64,000 bases of DNA from Armatimonadota bacterium (lineage in GTDB: Bacteria; Armatimonadota; Fimbriimonadia; Fimbriimonadales; Fimbriimonadaceae), in contig WGMG01000004.1 of the NCBI GenBank assembly GCA_016125185.1, positions 295,453 to 359,452 of the forward strand. The letters run 5' to 3'. Numbering within the stretch: the stretch's first letter is position 1; every line of letters begins with the position of its first letter. Shown here one piece after another: positions 9,799-18,302 of the stretch. Under the pieces are notes generated by a model. It had not been told where the DNA came from, searched no databases, and saw only the letters and a list, made by a program, of their open reading frames with translations. The translations under genes were made by a program, and so were the position numbers.

Positions 9799-12700
9799 AT
9801 GAAAAGCGATATTACGCGATCGACATTCGATAAGTCCAAGCGGTACTCCAGCGTGCAGGTCCAGCAGGGCCGCATTACGCTGGACGCGGACTGGAACGAG
9901 CACGAGGACATTCGGAAGTACTTCGAGAGGACGGCGATTCAGGATATCGTCGGCCTCGCCGGTACGCCGATCACACCCGCCTTGCCTAACGGCGGCTTTG
10001 TGGTCACCGTCTCGGGCAAGAAAATCAGTATCGGCCCGGGCCACTACTACGTGGACGGCATTTTGTGCGAGAACGACGCCCAGGTCCAGTTCGCCAACCA
10101 GCCGTTTCTGCCTCTTCCCGGCGATCCGACCACTGGCAAAGCGCTGGTGTATCTGGATGTCTACGAGCAGTTCATCAGCTTTTGGGACGACGCCAACCTG
10201 AGCGATGCCGCCCTCGGCGGACGCGAGACCGCTGGTCGCCAACGTATCGTCTGGCGAGCCCGAACGCTGGCCGTTTCCGACCCCAATATCACTTGCGCCG
10301 ACGCCTTCAAACAGGTCGCCGACCCCTCGACCGGCAAGCTCGCCGCGATCGCCAAAGCCACCACCAACACTGCGGTCTGCGTGCCCAAAGCCGATGCCCA
10401 ATATCGCCGCCCCGAGAACCAACTCTATCGCGTGGAGGTTCACGTTTCGGGAACTGCGACCACTGCCACATTCAAGTGGTCGCGCGAGAACGGCTCCGTG
10501 GTCAGCAAGGCGTCGGTCACCGCCGCTCGCACCGTCACCGTCGTGCAGGTCGGTCGCGACCAGCGGCTGAGCTTTGCCGCTGGCGACTGGATCGAGCTGA
10601 TCGACCTTCCTCGCGAGACGCGAGGTGAGGCGGGCGATCTGTTCAAGATCAATCAGATTTCCGGCAATGATCTGCAACTGGACCCTGCCGGTTCGGCGAT
10701 TACCGCTACCTACGATGCGGCGACCTTGAAGGCGCGACGCTGGGAATCGGCCGGCGCGCAGACCATCGCGCAGTGGAAAGGCGCGAACACGGATCAGCCC
10801 GTGCCGAGCGGTTCGCCCGGCTTCGGCACGTACGTTCAGCTTGAGGATGGAGTTTGGATTCGCATCGCCGCCGGTCAATATGCGGTTGGCGACTATTGGC
10901 TGATCCCCGCCCGCTCCATTTTGGGCGACGTTCTCTGGCCCCTCAATGGCGTCAACGACCCGACGCTGCTGCCCAAATTTGGCACAACTCACCACTACGC
11001 GCCGCTGGCGATCGTGGACATCGACGCGAACGCGGTTCTGCGCGACTGCCGCAATCCGTACGCGCCGCTGAACGCAGATATTCAGTTGTTCTACGGCGGC
11101 GGTGACGGTCAAGAGGCTCCGCCGATCAAGGGTAATGCGACCGCGCTGACCCTGCCTGAGCCGCTCACCAGCGGCGTGTCGCGCGGGAAGATTCCTATCG
11201 CCGGTGCCATGGTGAAGTACTCGGTTGTGCAGGGTTCCGGCACGCTGACCGGCACGAATCCGGCCCCTACGAATTCGAACGGTTTGGCCAGCATTCAATG
11301 GACGCTAGACCCGACGACCTACTTCCAAAAAGTGCGGGCTGTATTGTTGGATGCCGATGGAAATGAAACCCATCTGCCCATCGAGTTCACGGCCACCCTC
11401 CGCACTGCAGACGAGGTTGCCTATAACCCGCCGGACCAATGCTCGATCCTGAGCGGAGTGACGACGGTCAAGGACGCGCTCGATCGCATGTGCGATATCC
11501 ACAACGACACGAGTTGCTGTGTGAGCATTGGCAAGCGTGGCGAGTTTGCCACGATGGAGGAAGCGATCAAGGCCCTGCAAGGCAAGGTCAAGACCATTTG
11601 CTTCTGCCTGGATGGTGAAACGTACAAGCTGGGCAAGGAAGTCTACGACATGATGGTCGGCAAGGCCGGGTTCGTGGCGGTCGAGATCAGTGGCATTCGT
11701 GGCTTGACGACGCTCGTGGCTGAGAAGGTCTTGGGCATCCAAAAGCTGAAATGGCTGAAGGTCAGCGACCTACGGTTCCAGATGTTGGACCTCCCAATGG
11801 GCATGGCGATTGGAAGCGTCAATCGATGCGAATTCCTATGGGTCGACTTCGATTATAGTCCCGATAAGATCACGGCCGATTCGATGGCGGTGGTGGTGCA
11901 ATCTGCAGGGAGGCTGCAGTTCAGCGATTGTCTGTTCTATGGCGCTTCGAGCTTGGGAACAAATCTTGGGGGCCTGTTCACCAAGGATGTGCGAACCGCC
12001 CTTGCGGCGGGTGATGCTCCAGCTTTGCAGAAGGCGCTGAAGGCGTCGCTGACGAATAATCCGAACCCTGGAATACTGCAAACAGACGCGGGTTCTGCGC
12101 TTCAGAATCTGAGCCTAGAGGACGATAACCTTAGCAAAGCTCTGACTTTGGCGACCACGCCGAACCCCACGGCTGCTCAACTCACCGACCTCAGCAATTC
12201 GCTGATTGCACTATCCAAATCGGGCAGTCAGTTCATCAGTTCGGCGATTAGTCAAGGAACGGCACTCGATACCATCGCTGCGCTACCGGTTACTCCGCCC
12301 GCAACGACGACGACCGCACCCCCTTCTACGACCATACCGCCGGTCACGAACATCGACCTATCTCGCCTGACGACGGCCGCGAATCTCGGAGCAGCAGCGG
12401 CAGCGGCTGGGACGAACCTCACCATCGCGCCGGTGTTCGATGCCAATGCCGAAGCTGCGGCCTCCAAAGCGGCGGCGGTCGTACCCGAGCCGGCTTCGCT
12501 AGTGCTGTTGAACAACATCATCGAGGCGCACATCGACAACTGTCAATTCTTCCATCCGGTCATCCTGTACGGATCGAACCCGGCTGGCTTCCCGACGTTC
12601 GATCTCGCCGATAAGGCGCGCGACATCCAATGGCAGAACGCGGGTCGGCTTTGGTGCCGAAATAACATCTTCGCCAAGATGTCCGTCTCGGCTACGCCGG

Positions 12701-12990
12701 GCAATGCCAAGACGCTTGTCGATTGGATTTCGAAGGCGCCGCAGGTGTACTCGGAGATCAAGATGACCGACAACACGTTTAGCGAGCCGGCCAGTTTTGT
12801 GGTCGCCCAGCGAGTGACTCTGACCGGCAATTCATTCGTGTTTGGCCGAGTGAACCTCCCCTCGATGTGGGTTTGGGGTGCAACCGCCAGCATCTATGGC
12901 TGTCATGCCGAAATCGTATCTGCGATCCGAGTGGCGGCGGGTGTCCGAGCGGGTACGACCAACGATAATCCAAATGTGAATATCTTATAG
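9799..12990 (+). CDS. DUF6519-domain protein, probable tail fibre or surface-contact protein of the CIS
   Basis: This 1063-residue protein begins MKSDITRSTFDKSKRYSSVQ and VQQGRITLDADWNEHEDIRK, the hallmark of DUF6519 proteins encoded in contractile injection loci. Regions in order: DUF6519 (~1-430); an Ig-like/Big-like domain (~450-535, with GSGTLTGTNPAPTNSNGLAS); a Cys-rich entry (CDIHNDTSCCVS) to a parallel beta-helix (~560-740); an Ala/Thr/Pro linker (~825-895, PPATTTTAPPSTTIPP); and a final beta-helix segment. It is the last gene of the CIS run, 16 nt after the tail protein. Its size, modularity and position suggest a fibre or envelope-contact role. Function is inferred; the DUF itself is uncharacterised. 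Confidence 0.82.
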   Translation: MKSDITRSTFDKSKRYSSVQVQQGRITLDADWNEHEDIRKYFERTAIQDIVGLAGTPITPALPNGGFVVTVSGKKISIGPGHYYVDGILCENDAQVQFANQPFLPLPGDPTTGKALVYLDVYEQFISFWDDANLSDAALGGRETAGRQRIVWRARTLAVSDPNITCADAFKQVADPSTGKLAAIAKATTNTAVCVPKADAQYRRPENQLYRVEVHVSGTATTATFKWSRENGSVVSKASVTAARTVTVVQVGRDQRLSFAAGDWIELIDLPRETRGEAGDLFKINQISGNDLQLDPAGSAITATYDAATLKARRWESAGAQTIAQWKGANTDQPVPSGSPGFGTYVQLEDGVWIRIAAGQYAVGDYWLIPARSILGDVLWPLNGVNDPTLLPKFGTTHHYAPLAIVDIDANAVLRDCRNPYAPLNADIQLFYGGGDGQEAPPIKGNATALTLPEPLTSGVSRGKIPIAGAMVKYSVVQGSGTLTGTNPAPTNSNGLASIQWTLDPTTYFQKVRAVLLDADGNETHLPIEFTATLRTADEVAYNPPDQCSILSGVTTVKDALDRMCDIHNDTSCCVSIGKRGEFATMEEAIKALQGKVKTICFCLDGETYKLGKEVYDMMVGKAGFVAVEISGIRGLTTLVAEKVLGIQKLKWLKVSDLRFQMLDLPMGMAIGSVNRCEFLWVDFDYSPDKITADSMAVVVQSAGRLQFSDCLFYGASSLGTNLGGLFTKDVRTALAAGDAPALQKALKASLTNNPNPGILQTDAGSALQNLSLEDDNLSKALTLATTPNPTAAQLTDLSNSLIALSKSGSQFISSAISQGTALDTIAALPVTPPATTTTAPPSTTIPPVTNIDLSRLTTAANLGAAAAAAGTNLTIAPVFDANAEAAASKAAAVVPEPASLVLLNNIIEAHIDNCQFFHPVILYGSNPAGFPTFDLADKARDIQWQNAGRLWCRNNIFAKMSVSATPGNAKTLVDWISKAPQVYSEIKMTDNTFSEPASFVVAQRVTLTGNSFVFGRVNLPSMWVWGATASIYGCHAEIVSAIRVAAGVRAGTTNDNPNVNIL

Positions 12991-13028
12991 TCGAATCTAA
13001 GACTTAATGTCTGGATATTATCGGGTTA

Positions 13029-13055
13029 CCAATGTGAAATTGAGATTCGCATTGG
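13029..13055 (+). terminator. Candidate terminator hairpin after the CIS operon
   Basis: CCAATGTGAA (13029-13038) can pair with TTCGCATTGG (13046-13055) in a 10-bp stem with one U-G wobble and a 7-nt loop. It lies 39 nt after the DUF6519 stop. The U-rich run (ATTTTTG at ~13071) is some 15 nt further on rather than directly after the stem, so it is not a textbook intrinsic terminator. Confidence 0.4.
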
Positions 13056-13108
13056 CATCTCTGTCTAAAACATTTTTGTCGAACGACTAAATGTGGAAAG
13101 ATAAGCGA

Positions 13109-13137
13109 TTGACTTTTCGTGAATCGTGCAATATGAT
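13109..13137 (+). promoter_or_regulatory. Sigma-70-type promoter for the two-gene unit after the CIS locus
   Basis: TTGACT (13109-13114) and TATGAT (13132-13137) are separated by exactly 17 nt, close to the vegetative consensus. The expected transcript start near 13144 leaves a leader of about 70 nt before ATG 13213. This separates the membrane-protein pair transcriptionally from the CIS operon. Confidence 0.7.
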
Positions 13138-13212
13138 GGGGCTAATTGAACTTTAGATAGTACTTTTGCCTATCCGATAGTTTGATTATTAATGCCCAAA
13201 GGGGCTGGGGAA

Positions 13213-14199
13213 ATGTTTCAAACACCGATTCTTGACGTTGCGGCGGGGTTGCTCTTGTTCTTCCTCGTTCTTTCGCTCGTATGTACCTCGCTGAACGAGT
13301 CCATCTCGCGCATGCTTCAGCTTCGCGAAGAGCTTTTGTGGAAAGCGCTTACTAGCCTGTTTCAGAACTCAGAAGACGAGCAGTCGGCCACACTTGCGCG
13401 CAACATCTTAGATCATAACTTAGTCGACGCTTTGTCGCCCCCAGGCAAGGACACGAGCTTCATTCCATCCGGCGTATTTTCGATTGCCGTCCTCGACCTA
13501 ATTGGTCTCAATGCAGCCGATAGTCAGACCGAGATATCGGATCGGTTGGACGCCGCCAAAACGGCGAAGAGTGGCGATCTCGGCGATACGGTATTCGAAA
13601 CTCTAAAGCCTCTCGCGGTCGCGGCTGGCAAAAGCCTCGATGATTTTCGACAGGGCATTGAGCGCTGGTATGGTGCGACGATGGATCGTGCGACAGCTCT
13701 CTACAAGGGGCAAATGCAGGTCGTGACGTTCTGTGTGGCCTTTGCTCTGTGCCTGATGGTCAACGCCGACACCCTGATGCTCGCCAAGGCGCTTTGGACC
13801 AACCCCCAAGTGTCGGTCAAACTCGCCGCCGAGGCTCAGACGGTGGCGAAACTTCAGCCGCCGGTTAATGTTTCTGCTTCATCGTCGGCTGCCAACCAAC
13901 CGTCGTCGGAACTGGTCACGCCTTTGCCGCCTGAGCTTCAGACCGCGAAGTCGAATGTCTTTGGTCTGATCGGGTGGTCCGGTACCTTCCCGTGGCAGAC
14001 CGGATACGACCATGCGAACGAGCACCGATACCCGGCGACGTGGTGGGAATTTTTTCTGAAGTTGATCGGACTACTCATGACGACCTTTGCGGCTTGTCTT
14101 GGTGCGCCGTTCTGGTTCGACGCTCTCAGCAAAGTGATCTCGCTCAAGAACGGGGGAAGTCCTCAGGCCGCTCCTGCGGCGGGCAACCAAAAGGCGTAA
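13213..14199 (+). CDS. Uncharacterised multi-pass membrane protein next to the CIS locus
   Basis: ATG 13213 is preferred over an in-frame ATG at 13192, because GGGGCTGGGGA directly precedes it and the protein then opens with MFQTPILDVAAGLLLFFLVL, the usual N-terminus of this uncharacterised family. The ~328 residues contain membrane segments at about 5-27, 175-197 and 283-306; the last is followed by GAPFWFDALSKVISL, a conserved-looking end. Between them lie a helical region and a Ser/Pro-rich linker (~225-250). No catalytic motif is evident. It has its own promoter and runs with the following gene (11-nt gap). An accessory role for the CIS, such as envelope anchoring, is possible but unproven. 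Confidence 0.75.
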   Translation: MFQTPILDVAAGLLLFFLVLSLVCTSLNESISRMLQLREELLWKALTSLFQNSEDEQSATLARNILDHNLVDALSPPGKDTSFIPSGVFSIAVLDLIGLNAADSQTEISDRLDAAKTAKSGDLGDTVFETLKPLAVAAGKSLDDFRQGIERWYGATMDRATALYKGQMQVVTFCVAFALCLMVNADTLMLAKALWTNPQVSVKLAAEAQTVAKLQPPVNVSASSSAANQPSSELVTPLPPELQTAKSNVFGLIGWSGTFPWQTGYDHANEHRYPATWWEFFLKLIGLLMTTFAACLGAPFWFDALSKVISLKNGGSPQAAPAAGNQKA

Positions 14200-14210
14200 G
14201 GGACTGACTC

Positions 14211-15056
14211 ATGAAGAAAAACCCAACAACCCCGAAGCCACCCACGAAAACCAAGCGCCAGCATCCGGCGGGAGCCGGATCATGGTCTAAGACGGCCATC
14301 GCAGCGAAGACGGCGGTCGTCGTCGCGACCGGCGCGGTCGTCACCGGGCTCGGTGTGGTAGCGCCCGCTAACGGTCCGACTCCCGGCAGCCTCGACACCC
14401 TCGCCAACGGGTGTTCCATGACCGGGAACGCCACCCCGAAACAGTGGGAATTCAGTGCGAACATGCTCAAGAATCGATGGGAGATGCCGAGCGCCGACGA
14501 TAACTTCAATGGCGATGCGACGATCGCCGTCCTCGCGAGCGCACCCAGCGACCCCAAACCGAGCAGCCCTAACTCCGCGCCAGATTCGAAGGTCGGCAAG
14601 AACGAACAAGGCAAGGCGGTTACGATCTCGGAAGACCAGACGGCCGAAATCGACGGCTACATCGCCTACGTGAAGCCGGGCGGCGTCGAGTCGTGCAACT
14701 GCAAGTCGCAAGACCCGCAGTACATGGACACGCACATCTATGTCTCGCCGAATCTGGAGCACGCGAATCAACACGACAAGCAGTTCTGCGTCATCGTAGA
14801 GGTCACGCCGAGGGTGAGGATCGAGCAGGTTCAGAGCGGGCACGATTGGTCGACTTCGACCCTCGTCTCCACGCTCAAGCCGGGCACTCATGTCCACATC
14901 TCGGGTTACCTGTTCGACGATCAGGAGCATCGGCCGAACTCGCTGATCGACAGTCCCAACGGGTCGAATATCTGGCGGGCCAGTTGCTGGGAAATCCATC
15001 CGGTGACGGATATCCAGATCGTTGGCCCGTCCGCTTCTTCCGGTGGTTCAAAATGA
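14211..15056 (+). CDS. Hypothetical protein with N-terminal membrane anchor and possible OB-like domain
   Basis: This 281-residue protein has a Lys/Pro-rich start, then a hydrophobic stretch (IAAKTAVVVATGAVVTGLGV, residues ~24-43) likely to be an anchor or uncleaved signal. The remainder is soluble, with a Pro/Ser-rich stretch (~105-130), a CNC motif (GVESCNCKSQDPQYMDTHIY) and a C-terminal WRASCWEIHPVTDIQI segment. The alternation of short strands ending in WEIHPV resembles small OB-like domains of unknown role, but I cannot name the family. It follows the membrane protein by 11 nt and probably shares its promoter. Confidence 0.7.
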   Translation: MKKNPTTPKPPTKTKRQHPAGAGSWSKTAIAAKTAVVVATGAVVTGLGVVAPANGPTPGSLDTLANGCSMTGNATPKQWEFSANMLKNRWEMPSADDNFNGDATIAVLASAPSDPKPSSPNSAPDSKVGKNEQGKAVTISEDQTAEIDGYIAYVKPGGVESCNCKSQDPQYMDTHIYVSPNLEHANQHDKQFCVIVEVTPRVRIEQVQSGHDWSTSTLVSTLKPGTHVHISGYLFDDQEHRPNSLIDSPNGSNIWRASCWEIHPVTDIQIVGPSASSGGSK

Positions 15057-15095
15057 TCCCAATAACGACCTTGATCGTTGAGAATGGAACCTATA

Positions 15096-15152
15096 GCCTA
15101 AGCAAGTTGCTTCACGAAAGAATTCGCACTCGCACCGAGGTAAATCGCGAAT
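15096..15152 (-). pseudogene. Remnant of the 3' end of a paralogue of the hypothetical gene at 17333-18175
   Basis: Read on the minus strand, this stretch encodes ...SANSFVKQLA and a stop, closely matching the C-terminus SPNSYVKQLAQAVNLP of the protein encoded at 17333-18175. At the DNA level 15096-15133 matches 17349-17386 at 30 of 38 positions. There is no open frame upstream of this tail because an in-frame stop precedes it within about 20 codons. It therefore looks like the leftover end of a duplicated or displaced gene, lying just after the stop of the XRE regulator. Confidence 0.45.
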
Positions 15153-15827
15153 TTATCGCTGGCGCTTCAGATAGTGCTCCGGAACCGAGCCTTCGACACG
15201 AACAGAGAGAATAGCGGGTGGTTTCCGCCCTTCTTGAACGGTGTGCTTTGGTCTAGCCGTATGGCTCTCTTCCGCCCATAGGCAAACAGCATCCCCTGTA
15301 TTCAGGTACACCTCATCCTTTCCGACGCTCAAAACGACGCTTCCCCTAAGGCAATAGATCAATTCCTGGCCACGAAAGCTTCGGAGGGTACACCGTCCGA
15401 ACAGCTCGACGATGGACGAGACGATGGTGCCGCCAAACAGTTCGCAGGCGAGAAAGCCGTTGAATCCAAGGCATTTTCCAGACCACCCTAGCTGAAGACG
15501 CCGAGCTTCATCGTCTAAATCCGTTGGGCTATGCAAGCTCATTAGATCGGGATCTGTTTCCCACTTTCGCTCTGCCGCGATGGAGACGGCATAAGCATCC
15601 TGCGGCCCCGGGAGATCCAGCTTCTGTCGCCCAAGCGTTGTTCCGAGTGCTCTGCAGACCTTCTCCAAGGACTCTTGCCGGACGGGAAGTCCACGCTCAA
15701 GCCGTAAATAAGTGTTCTTATCGACCTGAGCAATGTCTGCCACCTTTCGGATCGAGAGCCCTTTCCGACTTCTCAGTAATCCGATACGTAAACCTAGCGA
15801 TTTCCAGTCAATTTCCGTCAAGTTCAT
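15153..15827 (-). CDS. XRE-family transcriptional regulator with C-terminal cupin domain
   Basis: The 224 residues comprise an N-terminal helix-turn-helix (about 10-68: LGLRIGLLRSRKGLSIRKVA, DIAQVDKNTYLRLERGL) and a C-terminal cupin (about 150-220: ELIYCLRGSVVLSVGKDEVY and LNTGDAVCLWAEESHTARP). Such proteins usually sense a small ligand through the cupin and repress a neighbouring operon and themselves. The gene is divergent from the serine hydrolase, with only 77 nt between start codons. An 8+8 inverted repeat overlaps its own start codon, which points to autoregulation. Confidence 0.88.
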   Translation of the reverse strand: MNLTEIDWKSLGLRIGLLRSRKGLSIRKVADIAQVDKNTYLRLERGLPVRQESLEKVCRALGTTLGRQKLDLPGPQDAYAVSIAAERKWETDPDLMSLHSPTDLDDEARRLQLGWSGKCLGFNGFLACELFGGTIVSSIVELFGRCTLRSFRGQELIYCLRGSVVLSVGKDEVYLNTGDAVCLWAEESHTARPKHTVQEGRKPPAILSVRVEGSVPEHYLKRQR

Positions 15828-15850
15828 ACATTATGTCTGATGTGTATGAA
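15823..15850. promoter_or_regulatory. Inverted-repeat operator candidate at the XRE start codon
   Basis: TTCATACA (15823-15830) and TGTATGAA (15843-15850) form a perfect 8-bp inverted repeat with a 12-nt spacer. It overlaps the XRE start codon and lies 55 nt upstream of the divergent serine hydrolase gene. The half-site spacing fits a dimeric HTH regulator, so the XRE-cupin protein itself is the natural candidate to bind. Confidence 0.5.
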
Positions 15851-15904
15851 GTCAAGCCGAAGCCAAGCTCAGACCCTATTTCCAACTTGTATTCTCACTA
15901 AGTG

Positions 15905-17290
15905 ATGCCGAATCGCGCCCTCGCATGCTCTACTGTCTCCGCAATGTTTCTCCTCAGTTCTGCTGTCCAAGCCGATGCGATCGACCGGTATTTGGCCAAG
16001 GAGATGACACGGAACCACATTCCGGGACTGCAGGTCGCGGTGGTCCGGCACGGAAGAATTATAAAGCTCAAAGCCTACGGTAAAGCGAACCTGGAGTGGC
16101 AGGTTCCGATGAGGACAGATACCGAGATGCAGATCGCGTCGACGACCAAGACATTTACAGGATCTGCCCTGATGCTTCTTGTCAAGACGGGCAAGCTTTC
16201 GCTACAAGATTCGGCAAGGAAGTTCCTGCCCAGTTTGCCAAAGGACTGGGACGCAGTTAAGATCTTCCATCTTGCTGGTCACTCCTCTGGAGTCCCGGAG
16301 GCCGAGGGATTGAATACCCAGAGCACGGTCGGAGATGCAGTTGCCAAACTATCCAGGCTTCAGTTGACTCAGGTGCCTGGGGAATCCTCGGGCTACGCTT
16401 CGTCCGACTATATCCTACTTGCGGCAATCATCGAGAAGCTGTCTGGAGAGTCTTACCCCCGCTATCTGTCGCGTCATATTTTCGAACCGCTTCGAATGGA
16501 AAGCACTCGATTTGACTTTGCAACCGAACTTGGGCCCATAAGAACATCTGAATTGCTTCCCAAGCGGTCGTCGATTTACCGCTGGAACGGCACGTCGCAA
16601 ACTCCGTTCTCTTTCCTCTATCCGATTCATGCTTACGCGGCGGGCGGACTGTACTCCTCGGCCTCGGACCTGGCAAAGTGGGCGATCGCTCTCGACAAAA
16701 GGAAGCTCCTAGATGGTGAAGCCCAACGGACGATGTGGAGTCAGCAGAAGCTCAACAATGGGGACGAAACATCTTGGGGGATAGGGTGGGTGGTCCGCAC
16801 CTACGAAGGCCGCCGGGTCGCAGGACACAGTGGTGGGCCGGCGCTTTCAGATTTCCTGCGATTTCTCGACGACGACCTTTCGATTGTGGTTCTCCAGAAC
16901 CAGCAACGGATGTATCCCTACTTGGCCCAAGGCATTGCGGACCTTATTCTGCCCCCTCGACCCAAACGCGCCGACAAGACTCTATCCGAACCCAATCCCC
17001 AAATGGGAGCGAAGTACGAAAGGTTTATTAGGGGCCTTGGAGAAGGCAAATTGGACACCGAGTTGTTCGCGGCGAACACGCAGGAGCTCGTCGACGACTC
17101 GCGAAACCTCATCATCCCATTCGCGTCCTCACAAGGAAAGATGACTGCCTTGCGATTGGTGAAGAACGAGATCGATGATGGTGGAAGAACGGCGGTTTAC
17201 GAAGGGACCTACGGTCGAAAAATCATTCTGTGGTTTGTTTCCATCGACAAGCAAGGACTCATTACGAGTATAAATATGTCGACCCCATAG
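15905..17290 (+). CDS. Beta-lactamase-family serine hydrolase (class C / PBP4*-like), secreted
   Basis: The start is ATG 15905; GTG 15902 directly before it is also possible. The N-terminus (MPNRALACSTVSAMFLLSSA) is a signal peptide. Catalytic motifs: S-x-x-K in IASTTKTFTG near residue 79; the second motif reads YAS in SGYASSDYILL near 164 instead of the usual YSN/YxN; and HSGG in VAGHSGGPALSD near 309 as the KTG equivalent. The C-terminal ~110 residues form an extra beta domain common in these hydrolases. Likely roles are peptide, ester or D-amino-acid hydrolysis outside the cytoplasm. It is divergent from the XRE regulator and is presumably its target. The YAS variant may alter activity. 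Confidence 0.85.
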   Translation: MPNRALACSTVSAMFLLSSAVQADAIDRYLAKEMTRNHIPGLQVAVVRHGRIIKLKAYGKANLEWQVPMRTDTEMQIASTTKTFTGSALMLLVKTGKLSLQDSARKFLPSLPKDWDAVKIFHLAGHSSGVPEAEGLNTQSTVGDAVAKLSRLQLTQVPGESSGYASSDYILLAAIIEKLSGESYPRYLSRHIFEPLRMESTRFDFATELGPIRTSELLPKRSSIYRWNGTSQTPFSFLYPIHAYAAGGLYSSASDLAKWAIALDKRKLLDGEAQRTMWSQQKLNNGDETSWGIGWVVRTYEGRRVAGHSGGPALSDFLRFLDDDLSIVVLQNQQRMYPYLAQGIADLILPPRPKRADKTLSEPNPQMGAKYERFIRGLGEGKLDTELFAANTQELVDDSRNLIIPFASSQGKMTALRLVKNEIDDGGRTAVYEGTYGRKIILWFVSIDKQGLITSINMSTP

Positions 17291-17332
17291 AGCTCGATCG
17301 CCTGGGCCCGCTTCCCTTCGGAGGTCAAAGAT

Positions 17333-18175
17333 TTACGGCAAGTTTACGGCCTGTGCAAGTTGCTTTACGTAAGAATTTGGACTTTCTCGAAGGGTCTTCA
17401 GTGCGTTGGAAATGTCCTTATCTTTGACCAACTGAGTGTGCCTCGTTGCATCAGCCTTTGTGAGGTCTTTGAAGTCGGAGAAGCGGTCTATGAAGTCGCC
17501 GGAAAGCCAAACCAATGCTTCGAGCCGCCGTACTTCGTTATTCCCTAATAGGGCTCGAAGCATTGAGGGTTTGGTTGTGCTCTGGATTTTTGGCCCAACG
17601 ACATGGTACGAATCGAAGTAATCCATTTTTCGTACCGCTCCCTTGTCATCCTCAATCCTCACGACGGCCGGACGAAGTCCATCGAAGCCAATGTAGATTT
17701 TGCGTGGACCATGACCGTTCACGCCTGCGACCATCGTTTGGATCAGCACCGGCTTCGAAATCCAATCGACTTTCGAGTAGGTGGCCCCATTGGCATACAT
17801 CCGCCACCCGGTATCAAAGTCCGCACGGCGAAGGATCGTTCCGTCTCCGTCAACGATAAAGAGCCAAGCGCGCTCGGCGCTCGGGACCATGCCGTTGTGG
17901 GGATTCAAGTAGATGAGGAAGGATTTTTTGGGGGTCGTGGAAAACTTCCAGACGAAGCCGTCTTGATCATTAAAGTCCAAATCCGTGATTCCAATAAAGC
18001 CGCCTTTGTCCCTTGCTCGCAGCAAGTGACCATTCACGAACTTCTGAAATTGACTTTTCGATTGACTAGGTAGCTGGCGAAAGCTCTTGCCTGCCCAGGA
18101 ATCGAGCAATTCGCCGATCTTGGGAGAGCGAACGTGGGTCGGCAAGTTTAGGGCCAATAGATAAGCAACAAGCAT
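17333..18175 (-). CDS. Hypothetical exported protein
   Basis: The frame is open to 18355, but ATG 18175 is preferred because GAGG precedes it and the product then begins with a hydrophobic MLVAYLLALNLP segment; the upstream 60 codons look like non-coding sequence. The resulting 280 residues include FVWKFSTTPKKSFLIYLNPH, FIVDGDGTILRRADFDTGWR, KIYIGFDGLRPAVVRIEDDK and a C-terminal helix VKQLAQAVNLP. The beta-rich middle resembles a propeller or lipoprotein-like domain, but no family is recognised. A copy of its last ~13 codons persists at 15096-15152. It converges on the serine hydrolase gene with a 42-nt gap. Confidence 0.6.
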   Translation of the reverse strand: MLVAYLLALNLPTHVRSPKIGELLDSWAGKSFRQLPSQSKSQFQKFVNGHLLRARDKGGFIGITDLDFNDQDGFVWKFSTTPKKSFLIYLNPHNGMVPSAERAWLFIVDGDGTILRRADFDTGWRMYANGATYSKVDWISKPVLIQTMVAGVNGHGPRKIYIGFDGLRPAVVRIEDDKGAVRKMDYFDSYHVVGPKIQSTTKPSMLRALLGNNEVRRLEALVWLSGDFIDRFSDFKDLTKADATRHTQLVKDKDISNALKTLRESPNSYVKQLAQAVNLP

Positions 18176-18302
18176 AACGCACCTCGTGCAGAGTGAATCC
18201 TTGATGTGAATTCTATCACCTTGAGTGAAGGCCAAGGCGATTGACCGGCTTAGCCTGATTTTCCTTCGCTGGACTGTCGCTCGGCTCAAGACTCTCTCCC
18301 AA

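Noticed and set aside
9232..11298. 688-codon minus-strand open frame
   Set aside because: Antisense to the tail protein and DUF6519 genes, with no recognisable domain; explained by GC-rich third positions.
1..12990. Prophage interpretation
   Set aside because: No capsid, portal, terminase, integrase or lysis gene is present in the visible part; only baseplate/tail functions are seen, as in chromosomal contractile injection systems.
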